Positions 55,823 to 64,000 of a DNA stretch of 64,000 nucleotides are shown piece after piece. The notes under the pieces are model-generated. The model saw nothing but the letters and a program-made list of their open reading frames with translations, did no database searches and was not told where the DNA came from. Where the stretch lies: the NCBI GenBank assembly GCA_902610675.1, contig CACLWP010000004.1:1-64000 (forward strand). The letters run 5' to 3'. The position numbers were made by a program, and so were the translations under genes. The stretch is from an uncultured Pelagibacteraceae bacterium. GTDB taxonomy: Bacteria > Pseudomonadota > Alphaproteobacteria > Pelagibacterales > Pelagibacteraceae. Numbering within the stretch: the first letter of the stretch is position 1; each line of letters starts with the position of its first letter.

Positions 55823-55906
55823 GGAGGCTAGAGGTGGATGCTGCTTGAACCCGATCAGATCTTAACGGAAGCAGTCGTAAAGACAGTTTTTCAGGTTCTA
55901 GTCTCC
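55823..55906 (+). ncRNA. ffs: Signal recognition particle RNA (4.5S type)
   Basis: About 84 nt. The ends GGAGGCTAGA and TCTAGTCTCC pair as a terminal helix. The domain IV core GATCAGATCT/GGAAGCAGTC has the conserved Ffh-binding asymmetric loop AGCAG. The apical tetraloop is UAAC closed by U-G, of the URRC class rather than GGAA. Its place between pheA and dnaX is the usual alphaproteobacterial ffs site. It forms the SRP with Ffh for membrane targeting. Confidence 0.92.
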
Positions 55907-55914
55907 TCGTAAAT

Positions 55915-57561
55915 ATGACCAATGATTCAAAAGTATTAGCACTTAAATATAGACCACAAAATTTTGATGATCTTATTGGTCAAGATGTAGTTGCAGAAAC
56001 TATAACAAATTCAATAGTAGTTAATAAAGTTCCTAACGCATATTTATTCACTGGAATAAGAGGAGTAGGGAAAACTACTATAGCAAGAATAGTCGCGAAG
56101 GCACTTAATTGTAAAAATGGAATTCAAAAAAATTGTCAAAATAAATGTGATAACTGTCAGGCGATAACTAATTCTAATCACATTGATGTTTTAGAAATGG
56201 ATGCTGCGAGCAGAACTGGTGTTGACGATGTAAGAGAATTAATAGAATTTTCAAGATATGGACCAACTTCATCAAAGTATAAAATTTTTATAATTGATGA
56301 GGTTCATATGTTGAGTAAACAAGCATTCAATGCTTTGTTGAAAACTTTAGAAGAACCTCCAGAATATTTAAAGTTTATTTTTGCTACAACTGAAATTAAA
56401 AAAATCCCAGTCACAGTTATATCTAGATGTCAAAGATTTGATTTATCAAGAATTAAATCCTCTGAATTATTCAGTTACATCAAAAATATTAAAGATAAAG
56501 AGGGAGGCAAAATCACTGATGATGCGTTAAAATTAATAGTAAAAATTTCCGAAGGTTCAGTAAGAGATGCACTATCCTTATTAGATAGAGCATTGTTGAC
56601 TTTAGACTCAAAAACTCAACTAGATTTAAAATCAGCTCAAAAAATTTTTGGTTTTTTTGATAAATCACAGTTAATCGATTTATTTGAATTTATTCTTAAA
56701 GGAGACGAGACTAAAGTTATAGAGATTTATAGAAAAATTTATGATCAAGGTGTTGAGCCAAAGATCTTCATTAATGATTTTTTAGAATTACTTTATTACT
56801 TTAAAAATATAGAGTCGCTAACCTTAGAAAGCACAAATTTTTCACTAAATGACAAAGAATTTCAAAAGATTAAAGATTTAAATAAAAATCTAGACTCAAG
56901 TGTATTGATTTTATTTTGGCAATTTACAATTTCAACTCTTGATGAACTTGCCATAGTTTCCAATCAACATTTATCAATGGAAATGTTTTTGTTAAGGCTT
57001 ATGCATTTAAGTTCGATAAAATTAGAAAAAAATACTGATAAAAATTTTGTAAGCGAAAATCCAGTTATAGATAAAAAAACTAATGATCAATCAAAACTAA
57101 TAAATCAAATTAAGAATATTTATCAAGAAGAGAAAAGTAAACCTGAAATACATAAAGAAATAAAATCTGAAAAAAAAATATTTATTAATAGTTTTGAAAA
57201 ATTAATACAGACTTGTGTTGATAAAAAAGAAATTAAACTAAAGTATGAACTGGAAAAAAATGTCAATCTTGTAAAATTTGAAGAAAATATGATTGAGATA
57301 TCTTTTAATGAAAATTTAGATAAAAATTTTGTTAAAGACCTTTCCTTAAAACTTTTAGATTGGACAGGTGAAAGATGGATTATTTCATTTAGTAAATTAA
57401 AAGGTGACATTTCAATGAGGGAAAAAGAACAGAAAATAAAGAAATCTTTAATGGAAGAAGCAAAAAATTCAAAAATTTACAAAGACGTAATAAAAAATTT
57501 TCCTGATGCAGAATTAATCGATGTTAATTTAAATAAAAAAGAGGATGATGCTGATGACTGA
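55915..57561 (+). CDS. dnaX: DNA polymerase III subunits gamma/tau
   Basis: Clamp-loader ATPase. Walker A is GIRGVGKTT, the zinc module CKNGIQKNCQNKCDNC, Walker B IIDEVHML, sensor ATTEIKKIP and SRCQRF. A lid and oligomerisation domain follow, then a Lys-rich tau-like C-terminal region to 548 residues. It follows ffs by 8 nt and overlaps ybaB by 8 nt. I saw no clear gamma frameshift site, but the A-rich tail was not examined by folding. Confidence 0.95.
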   Translation: MTNDSKVLALKYRPQNFDDLIGQDVVAETITNSIVVNKVPNAYLFTGIRGVGKTTIARIVAKALNCKNGIQKNCQNKCDNCQAITNSNHIDVLEMDAASRTGVDDVRELIEFSRYGPTSSKYKIFIIDEVHMLSKQAFNALLKTLEEPPEYLKFIFATTEIKKIPVTVISRCQRFDLSRIKSSELFSYIKNIKDKEGGKITDDALKLIVKISEGSVRDALSLLDRALLTLDSKTQLDLKSAQKIFGFFDKSQLIDLFEFILKGDETKVIEIYRKIYDQGVEPKIFINDFLELLYYFKNIESLTLESTNFSLNDKEFQKIKDLNKNLDSSVLILFWQFTISTLDELAIVSNQHLSMEMFLLRLMHLSSIKLEKNTDKNFVSENPVIDKKTNDQSKLINQIKNIYQEEKSKPEIHKEIKSEKKIFINSFEKLIQTCVDKKEIKLKYELEKNVNLVKFEENMIEISFNENLDKNFVKDLSLKLLDWTGERWIISFSKLKGDISMREKEQKIKKSLMEEAKNSKIYKDVIKNFPDAELIDVNLNKKEDDADD

Positions 57562-57871
57562 TTTTACAAAAATTTTAGATAAAGCAAAAGAACTTGAGTC
57601 TAAAATGAAAGAGAGTCAAAAAAAAATTAAGGAAATAAGAGTTGAGGGAGTTTCAGGTTCAAACTCAGTAAAAGTAATTCTAGACGGCGAAGGAGAGATT
57701 CAATCAATCAAATTATCAGAGGAAATTATGAAAGAAGAAAAAACTATAATAGAAGATTTAATAGTTGCAGCACATAACAGTGCTAAGTCACAACTCAAAA
57801 CAAAAACAGCTGAAGAAATTTCAAAAGCGACAGGTGGACTTGGGATACCTGGATTTAAGTGGCCACTATAG
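57554..57871 (+). CDS. ybaB: YbaB/EbfC nucleoid-associated protein
   Basis: Small dimeric DNA-binding protein usually found between dnaX and recR. Long helix KILDKAKELESKMKESQKKI, then GVSGSNSVKVILDGEGEIQSI, and ISKATGGLGIPGF at the end. Three in-frame ATGs exist (57545, 57548, 57554). I take 57554 because GAGG at 57541-57544 lies 9 nt before it and MTDFTKIL is the expected beginning, giving 105 residues. Confidence 0.92.
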   Translation: MTDFTKILDKAKELESKMKESQKKIKEIRVEGVSGSNSVKVILDGEGEIQSIKLSEEIMKEEKTIIEDLIVAAHNSAKSQLKTKTAEEISKATGGLGIPGFKWPL

Positions 57872-57874
57872 TAA

Positions 57875-58486
57875 ATGCAAAATATCTCAGAGATAGAAGA
57901 ACTTATTAAGTTGATATCAAAATTACCAGGGCTAGGACCTAAATCAGCAAAAAGAATTGTTTTAAAATTAGTAAATAACAGAAATGAGCTTGTAAAGCCA
58001 TTGGCGAATACGTTGGCTCAAGTTTATAAAAACGTTGTGAGATGTAATTTATGTGGCACCTTAAAGTCTAATTTAGCCGGATGTTCAAATTGTGAAAGTA
58101 CAAAAAATAAATTTAAAAAAATTTGTGTAGTTGAAGATATTGCTGATCAGTGGTCGATTGAGAATTCAAATATTTTTCAAGGGTATTTTCATATTTTAGG
58201 TGGAACGATTTCATCTGCTGGTAATAAAAAAGAGGATTTATTAATCAATTCTTTGATTGAAAGAGTAAAGAAAGAGAAAATTGATGAAGTTATTTTAGCA
58301 ACTAGTGCAACAGTTGAAGGCCAAACGACAGCTTTTTATATTCAGGACAGTTTATCAAATATAGATGTTAAGATCACAAAATTAGCTCAAGGGTTGCCTG
58401 TTGGTGGAGAAATTGAAAATCTTGATGATGGCACACTTCTTTCTGCTTTTAAAAATAGATCTAAACTAAATTCTAATTCAAGCTGA
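57875..58486 (+). CDS. recR: Recombination mediator RecR
   Basis: Works with RecF/RecO to load RecA on gaps. N-terminal HhH ([14 protein letters not shown]), four-Cys zinc finger [23 protein letters not shown] with [12 protein letters not shown] and [12 protein letters not shown], and a C-terminal segment [19 protein letters not shown]. It has 203 residues. It ends in a 9-nt convergent overlap with glcB. Confidence 0.96.
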   Translation: MQNISEIEELIKLISKLPGLGPKSAKRIVLKLVNNRNELVKPLANTLAQVYKNVVRCNLCGTLKSNLAGCSNCESTKNKFKKICVVEDIADQWSIENSNIFQGYFHILGGTISSAGNKKEDLLINSLIERVKKEKIDEVILATSATVEGQTTAFYIQDSLSNIDVKITKLAQGLPVGGEIENLDDGTLLSAFKNRSKLNSNSS

Positions 58487-60634
58487 TTTTTTTTTTAATC
58501 GATTTAAATGTAATAATGGTTCTGTATACCCTGAAGGCTGATCTTTCCCCTTAAAAATAAGTTCACATGCAGTTTGAAATGCTACGGACCTATCATAATC
58601 AAAGCTCATTTTAATATAATTTTGATCATTTTCATTTTGTTTATCCACAATTTTTGCCATTTCTCTCATTATTTCCATAACTTGCATTTTTGTTGTAACA
58701 CCGTGATGTACCCAGTTTGCAATATGCTGAGAAGAAATTCTTAAAGTTGCTCTATCTTCCATTAAGCCAATATTATTTATGTCTGGTACTTTGGAGCAAC
58801 CTACACCTTGATCAATCCATCTTACAACGTAACCAAGTAACGTCTGCGCAGAATTTGAGATTTCTTTATTGATTTCATCAACCGACCAATTTGGTCTATC
58901 TGCAATTGGGATAGTGAGTAAATCATCAATTTCAGCCTTGTCTCTTTTTGACAACTTTTTTTGAACATCGAAAATATTTATATCGTGATAATGTAAAGCA
59001 TGAAGAGCTGCTGCGGTTGGAGATGGAACCCATGCACAATTCGCTCCTGCTTTAAGATGACCAGTTTTTTGATCTAGCATGTCTCTCATTTTATCAGGCA
59101 TAGCCCACATTCCCTTACCGATTTGAGCCTTACCGGAAAATCCACAGGCCAAACCTATATCAACATTGTTATTCTCATAAGCCCCAATCCATTTCGAGGA
59201 TTTCATATCACCCTTTTTAATCATTGGTCCAGCTTCCATTGATGTATGCATTTCATCACCTGTACGATCAAGGAAACCAGTGTTTATGAAGAAAACTCTA
59301 TGTTTTAAGGTTCTAATACATTCTTTGAGATTTGATGAAGTTCTTCTCTCCTCATCCATAATTCCAATTTTGCAAGTGTATTTTTTTAATTTTAATACTT
59401 CTTCAACTTTAGTAAAAATTTCATTGGTAAATGCTGTTTCATCTGGGCCATGCATTTTTGGTTTTACAATATATATTGAACCAGTTCTTGAATTTCCTTT
59501 TTTTTTAATATCATGAAGGGCTGCTGCGGTTGTAATAAAAGCATCCATTAATCCCTCAGGGATTTCACTCCCATCTTTTAATATTATTGAAGGATTAGTC
59601 ATCAAATGACCAACATTTCTTATTAACAAAAGACTTCTACCGTGTAATTTTAATCCTTTACCATCTTTTGAAATATAACTTCTGTTTGGATTAAGTTTTC
59701 TCTCCAATATTTTTCCCTCTTTCTCAAATTGTGTTACGAGATCTCCTTTCATTAATCCAAGCCAATTTTTATAACAAAGTACTTTATCTTCAGCATCTAC
59801 TGCAGCAACACTATCTTCGTTATCACATATTGTTGATACCGCAGACTCTATTATCACATCACTTATGCCTGCGTGATCCTGTTGAGCACTAAAAGCTCTT
59901 GGATTTTTTAGTATTTCAATATGAAGTTTATTATTTTTTAATATTATTGCTGACGGGTTATCTGCTTCACCTCGATGACCAATAAACTTATCTTTGTCTT
60001 TTAAAGTTGTTACATCAATACCTTTTAAAACTTTTAATTCTTTATTTTGAATTGCTAGTCCTGTTATTTTTCTCCAGCTAAAATCTTTTAAAGTAAAATA
60101 TTTATCTAAAAATTCTCTACCATATTTAATTACAAGTTCTCCACGCTCTGGATCATATCTTTCTGAGGTGCTATCTTCAGACTCTTCAATTACATCAGTT
60201 CCATACAAACTATCATATAAACTCATCCACCTTGCGTTGGCTGCATTTAATGCATATCGAGCGTTCATTATTGGAACAACTAATTGAGGACCGGCTATTG
60301 TGGCTATTTCCTCATCAATATTATTTGTCTCAATTTTAAAATCTGGGCCTTCATCTTTAAGATAACCAATATCTTTTAAAAATATTTTATACTTTTCAAT
60401 TTTTATATCTTTACCTTTGTTTTCAATGTGCCACTTATCAATTTTTTTTTGAAGTCTTTCCCTAATCTTAAGTAGTTCCTTATTTTTAGGGGCTAGTTCA
60501 TGAACTGCCTTGTCAAAGCCTTTCCAAAACTTTTCTGGGGAGATATCAGTTCCATTAAATAACTCATTATTTACGAAATGTAATAATTCCGCTGATACTT
60601 TAAGATTGTTTACAGAATGATATTTTGATGTCAT
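58478..60634 (-). CDS. glcB: Malate synthase G
   Basis: Condenses glyoxylate and acetyl-CoA to malate. Matches the large G isoform throughout: [35 protein letters not shown] (near [13 protein letters not shown] here), [10 protein letters not shown] with catalytic-type Arg, [32 protein letters not shown] and [21 protein letters not shown] chose ATG 60634 ([10 protein letters not shown], 718 residues); a start at 60703 would add 23 non-homologous residues. In other SAR11 a glycine riboswitch is reported upstream of glcB; none is visible in the 98 bp here. Confidence 0.95.
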   Translation of the reverse strand: MTSKYHSVNNLKVSAELLHFVNNELFNGTDISPEKFWKGFDKAVHELAPKNKELLKIRERLQKKIDKWHIENKGKDIKIEKYKIFLKDIGYLKDEGPDFKIETNNIDEEIATIAGPQLVVPIMNARYALNAANARWMSLYDSLYGTDVIEESEDSTSERYDPERGELVIKYGREFLDKYFTLKDFSWRKITGLAIQNKELKVLKGIDVTTLKDKDKFIGHRGEADNPSAIILKNNKLHIEILKNPRAFSAQQDHAGISDVIIESAVSTICDNEDSVAAVDAEDKVLCYKNWLGLMKGDLVTQFEKEGKILERKLNPNRSYISKDGKGLKLHGRSLLLIRNVGHLMTNPSIILKDGSEIPEGLMDAFITTAAALHDIKKKGNSRTGSIYIVKPKMHGPDETAFTNEIFTKVEEVLKLKKYTCKIGIMDEERRTSSNLKECIRTLKHRVFFINTGFLDRTGDEMHTSMEAGPMIKKGDMKSSKWIGAYENNNVDIGLACGFSGKAQIGKGMWAMPDKMRDMLDQKTGHLKAGANCAWVPSPTAAALHALHYHDINIFDVQKKLSKRDKAEIDDLLTIPIADRPNWSVDEINKEISNSAQTLLGYVVRWIDQGVGCSKVPDINNIGLMEDRATLRISSQHIANWVHHGVTTKMQVMEIMREMAKIVDKQNENDQNYIKMSFDYDRSVAFQTACELIFKGKDQPSGYTEPLLHLNRLKKKSA

Positions 60635-60732
60635 GTGGAAATATTTAAACCCTAGTTTATTTAAGTCAAATACATAATAGCACCATGGACATTTTATTGT
60701 CATTTTTCTTATATAAGTATTAGCATGTTAAT

Positions 60733-61830
60733 ATGAAAAATTATTTAAATTTTGAAACAGATATAAAAAATCTTGAAAATGAATTAGAAAAATTAAAAGA
60801 TCCTTTTAATCAAGAAGGGTTGTCAGAAGTTGATACAAAAAAAATTTCTAAAACTCAGGAAGAAATTGATGACAAGCTAAGAAATATTTATAAAAACTTA
60901 GATCCCTGGCAAATTACATTAGTTGCAAGGCACGAGGATAGACCTAAATCAAAGTTTTTTATTGATAATTTGTTTGAGGATTTTATCTTATTAGAGGGTG
61001 ATAGATATTATGGTGAAGATAAATCAGTAATCACAGGTTTAGCAAAGTTCAGAAATCAATCAGTATTAGTAATTGGTCAAGAAAAGGGGGAAAACTTAGA
61101 AACTAGAATTGATAGAAACTTTGGCATGATGAGGCCAGAAGGTTATAGAAAAACTATTAGGTTAATGGAACTTGCAGATAAGTTTAATATACCTATTATA
61201 TCTTTTATAGATACTCCTGGTGCATATCCGGGAGTTGGTGCAGAAGAGAGAGGACAAGCAGAAGCTATTGCGAGATCTATTGAGTGTAGTATGAAACTAA
61301 AGGTTCCAACACTAGCCGTTGTTATAGGAGAAGGAGGGTCCGGCGGTGCAATTGCTCTAGCTTCATCAAATAAAGTTTTAATGCTTGAGAATGCAATTTA
61401 TTCAGTAATCTCTCCTGAGGGATGTGCAACAATATTGTGGAGAGATCCAAAAAAAATGCTCGATGCTGCAAAAGCAATGAAACTGTCTGCTAAAGATTTA
61501 TTAGAATTAAATATTATTGATGAAATAATTCCAGAACCTTTAGGTGGTGCCCATAGAGACAGAGATATGATTTTAGAGAATATTAGGAATTCTATTTCGA
61601 AAAATTTAGATTATTTTAAAACCTTAACAGCTGAGGAAATTCTTAATCATAGAAAAGATAAGTTCTTAAAAATTGGGAGGAGTAAAGGATTTGTATCTAG
61701 TCCTGAGAGCTTAAGCGCAGTTCAAACTTCTGGATTAGATTTTAAAGAAATAATTAAATCTAAAAAAAATGTTGCAATTGTTGTAGCAACGGTAGTTATT
61801 ATAGCTGCACTGACTTTATTTATTTTATAA
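60733..61830 (+). CDS. accA: Acetyl-CoA carboxylase carboxyltransferase alpha subunit with C-terminal TM tail
   Basis: Partner of AccD in the carboxyltransferase. An N-terminal coiled coil (ETDIKNLENELEKLKDP) is followed by DPWQITLVARHEDRP, IDTPGAYPGVGAEERGQ and the oxyanion-hole segment GEGGSGGAIALASS. SPEGCATILWRDP and DEIIPEPLGGAHRD are standard. The usual protein ends near residue 320. Here it runs to 365 and finishes with KSKK followed by a hydrophobic helix (347-365, NVAIVVATVVIIAALTLFIL in outline), an apparent tail anchor. It overlaps the convergent secA stop by 6 nt. Confidence 0.95.
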   Translation: MKNYLNFETDIKNLENELEKLKDPFNQEGLSEVDTKKISKTQEEIDDKLRNIYKNLDPWQITLVARHEDRPKSKFFIDNLFEDFILLEGDRYYGEDKSVITGLAKFRNQSVLVIGQEKGENLETRIDRNFGMMRPEGYRKTIRLMELADKFNIPIISFIDTPGAYPGVGAEERGQAEAIARSIECSMKLKVPTLAVVIGEGGSGGAIALASSNKVLMLENAIYSVISPEGCATILWRDPKKMLDAAKAMKLSAKDLLELNIIDEIIPEPLGGAHRDRDMILENIRNSISKNLDYFKTLTAEEILNHRKDKFLKIGRSKGFVSSPESLSAVQTSGLDFKEIIKSKKNVAIVVATVVIIAALTLFIL

Positions 61831-64000
61831 AGCTCCACAACATTTCTTGAATTTTTTACCGGATCCACATGGACAAGGATCATTTCTACTTGTCTTCTTA
61901 CCAAGATTTTTGAATTTTTCTTTCATTAGACTTTGGTTTATTTTTTCAGTTGGTTCATTATAGACTTTAAGATTCATCAATATTTTTACATAATCTAGTT
62001 TTAATTTGTTCAGTAAATTCGAGAATAAATCAAAAGCTTCTTTTTTATATTCTATAAGAGGATCTCTTTGTCCATATGATCTAAGACCTATAACCTGTCT
62101 TAATTGTTCTAAGTATTGGATGTGTGATTTCCAATTAAAATCAATGGATTGTAAAAGAATTCTTTTTTCTATTTCTTTTGATTGATATTCTCCAAGGATT
62201 TTAGATCTCTCTTCTCTAGCAAATTTGAATTTTTCAAAAATTCTCTCTCTTAGTTTTGTGTCACTTAAAGATATTAATTCATCAAATTCATCATCGTTTT
62301 GACTTTTTCCAAAAATAGTTTTCAATCTATTGCTAAACTCATTATTCTTAGGATTTGATAATTTTTGAATTTTTAGGCTTATTAAATTGTCCACAATTTC
62401 TGATAAAAAACTATCTGAATAATCAAAAATTTTTTCACTATCCATAGCATCTTTTCTTTGAGAAAATATCACTTGCCTTTGATCATTTAAAACATTGTCA
62501 AACTTTATAAGAGTTTTTCTAATATCAAAATTTCGTGCTTCAACTTTTTGTTGTGCTCTTTCTAAAGCTTTATTTATCCAAGGATGATCTATACTTTCAC
62601 CATCTTTGAGGCCAAGTTTTTGTAGAATATTGTTCATAGACTCGGATCCAAAAATTCGCATAAGGTCATCCTCTAAACTTACATAAAAAATAGAGCTTCC
62701 TTCGTCTCCTTGTCTGCCCGATCTTCCTCTTGCTTGATTGTCTACCCTTCTAGACTCCATTCTTTCAGTCCCAATAACAAATAAACCACCTATAGATTTA
62801 ATATAATCTTTATTTTTTTTGAGTTGAATATCCTCTATTGATCCTTTTTTCCCCCCTAACTGGATATCTACACCTCTTCCAGAAATACTTGTTGTAATTA
62901 TTACTGATTTAGCTTTTCCAGCATTAGCTATAATCTCTGCTTCATTTTCATGATTCTTGGCATTTAATACAATGTGCTCAATCTTTTCGTGCGAAAGTAA
63001 TTTGGAATATATCTCAGATTTACTCACGCTAGATGTGAAGACTAAAAGAGGCTGACTGTTTTTGTGGCAATCTTTAATTTTTTTTACGATTGCATTATTT
63101 TTTTCTGCCTCGGTCCGAAAAATTTGATCATTGAAATCTTTTCTGATCATGTCTTTATTAGTTGGAATTACAATTACATTCAGATTATAGATTTCAAAAA
63201 ACTCCTCCGACTCTGTGGCAGCTGTGCCCGTACATCCTGATATTTTTTTATAAAGTTTAAAATAATTCTGGTATGTGATAGATGCTAAAGTTTGATTTTC
63301 AGCTTGTATTTCAATTTTTTCTTTAGCCTCAATTGCCTGGTGGAGACCATCACCAAATCTTCTGCCCTCTAAGATTCGACCAGTTAATTCGTCTACAATT
63401 TTGATGCTGTTATCTTTAACAAGGTAATCTTTATCTTTTTTAAATAGATGATTTGCTTTTAAAGCTTGATTAACGAAATGAACTAAATCAAGGTTTTCTG
63501 GATCATAAAAATTATTGTTTTTTAATACTCCTGCATTAGAGAATAAACTTTCAACATGGTTAATACCCTCATTAGTTAATAAAATATTCCTGTCTTTTTC
63601 ATCAACCTCAAAATCATTTTTATTCAAAAGTTTTATAACTTTATCTACCGCAATATATTGATTGGTTTTATCTTCTGCAGCCCCTGAAATTACCAAGGGT
63701 GTTCTTGCTTCATCTATAAGACAAGAATCTATCTCGTCAACTATTGCAAAATGGTGTCCTCTTTGAACCATTTCTTCTTTTGAATATTTCATATTATCTC
63801 GAAGGTAATCAAATCCTAATTCACTGTTTGTTGCGTAAGTAATATCGCAATTATAATTTTTTTTTCTTTCGTCATCGTTTTGATCATTATTAATATAGCC
63901 CGATGTTAAACCTAAGAAACTGAAAATTTTACCCATCTCCAATGAGTCTCTTTTTGCGAGATAATCATTAACTGTCACAATATGAACTCCTTTTCCTTCT
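61825..64000 (-). CDS. secA: Protein translocase ATPase SecA (5' truncated by window edge)
   Basis: ATPase motor that pushes preproteins through SecYEG. The frame is open to the right edge (EGKGVHIVTVNDYLAKRD), so the N-terminus with Walker A is outside. Present are DEIDSCLIDEARTPL, the preprotein-crosslinking region (FKLYKKISGCTGTA), NBD2 with GRGVDIQLGG and ESRRVDNQARGRSGRQGD, the helical scaffold, and the C-terminal SEC-C zinc motif DPCPCGSGKKFKKCC. About 724 residues of roughly 850 are in the window. It converges on accA with a 6-nt overlap. Confidence 0.96.
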   Translation of the reverse strand, partial: EGKGVHIVTVNDYLAKRDSLEMGKIFSFLGLTSGYINNDQNDDERKKNYNCDITYATNSELGFDYLRDNMKYSKEEMVQRGHHFAIVDEIDSCLIDEARTPLVISGAAEDKTNQYIAVDKVIKLLNKNDFEVDEKDRNILLTNEGINHVESLFSNAGVLKNNNFYDPENLDLVHFVNQALKANHLFKKDKDYLVKDNSIKIVDELTGRILEGRRFGDGLHQAIEAKEKIEIQAENQTLASITYQNYFKLYKKISGCTGTAATESEEFFEIYNLNVIVIPTNKDMIRKDFNDQIFRTEAEKNNAIVKKIKDCHKNSQPLLVFTSSVSKSEIYSKLLSHEKIEHIVLNAKNHENEAEIIANAGKAKSVIITTSISGRGVDIQLGGKKGSIEDIQLKKNKDYIKSIGGLFVIGTERMESRRVDNQARGRSGRQGDEGSSIFYVSLEDDLMRIFGSESMNNILQKLGLKDGESIDHPWINKALERAQQKVEARNFDIRKTLIKFDNVLNDQRQVIFSQRKDAMDSEKIFDYSDSFLSEIVDNLISLKIQKLSNPKNNEFSNRLKTIFGKSQNDDEFDELISLSDTKLRERIFEKFKFAREERSKILGEYQSKEIEKRILLQSIDFNWKSHIQYLEQLRQVIGLRSYGQRDPLIEYKKEAFDLFSNLLNKLKLDYVKILMNLKVYNEPTEKINQSLMKEKFKNLGKKTSRNDPCPCGSGKKFKKCCGAL

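Noticed and set aside
60635-60703. Upstream in-frame ATG adding 23 residues with CPWC to malate synthase
   Set aside because: Residues have no counterpart in malate synthase G, which begins near [10 protein letters not shown]; the CxxC is probably chance.

Overview
This is 64 kb of a very AT-rich, tightly packed genome. Gene order and content match a marine alphaproteobacterium of the SAR11 type (Pelagibacterales, Candidatus Pelagibacter-like). The alphaproteobacterial markers are a J-protein/cobS/cobT cluster facing bolA, murA-DUF2948-hisD-infA, trpFBA-accD-folC, ihfB-rpsA-aroA, lptB/lptC-kdsD-rnd, GcrA, cytochrome c-kdsB-pheA, ffs-dnaX-ybaB-recR, a RegB-type kinase and short-form HisG with HisZ. 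There are no insertion sequences, prophage genes or CRISPR arrays. The only gaps above 150 bp are the 222 bp before tRNA-His and the 168 bp before argD, and no stretch over 300 bases lacks a gene.

Layout. 1-8.7 kb: 3' part of pheT, lepA, two surface-glycan genes (GT17 and FkbM) on either side of tRNA-Ser, gyrB, regB. 8.7-12.2 kb: cobT, cobS and a J-protein (minus strand), facing bolA across an 18-bp palindromic double promoter. 12.2-18 kb: aroB/aroK, a previously uncalled 59-residue membrane protein with a 590-residue exported protein of unknown function, then def-fmt-truA. 18-25.5 kb: SET-domain and HDAC-like enzymes, dapE-dapD-HAD-argB, and yidC-yidD-rnpA-rpmH. 25.5-31 kb: a TVP38 membrane protein, tRNA-Thr, two tiny lysine-rich proteins, dcd, murA, DUF2948, hisD, infA, tRNA-Phe, a cold-shock gene and a possible small RNA. 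31-34.2 kb: tRNA-His-hisS-hisZ-hisG. 34.2-38 kb: a nuclease cluster (rmuC, RecB-like PD-(D/E)XK, ExoI) and thioredoxin. 38-49.8 kb: a long minus-strand run from rnd through kdsD, lptC, lptB, aroA, rpsA, ihfB, pyrF and trpFBA to accD and folC. 49.8-64 kb: NDUFA9-like protein, gcrA, argD-argF, cytochrome c, kdsB-pheA, SRP RNA, dnaX-ybaB-recR, malate synthase G, accA and the 3' part of secA.

Most of the window is core metabolism and information processing: Trp, Phe/shikimate, Arg, His and lysine/diaminopimelate synthesis, fatty-acid carboxylase subunits, the glyoxylate shunt, LPS/KDO synthesis and export, translation and replication. Four features deserve attention. (1) Catalytic motifs depart from textbook forms in TrpA, TrpB, TrpF, ArgF, AroA and PheA, most strikingly in TrpB. 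(2) Both carboxyltransferase subunits are odd: AccA carries a C-terminal transmembrane tail, and AccD has lost two residues between its first two zinc cysteines. (3) tRNA-His has the alphaproteobacterial form (no G-1, A73) and sits 3 nt upstream of hisS. (4) Regulation is extremely compact: a symmetrical -10 element serves two divergent genes with almost no leader, and nearly all convergent genes overlap at their stop codons. Comparisons with E. coli motifs are from memory of those families; no searches were run.
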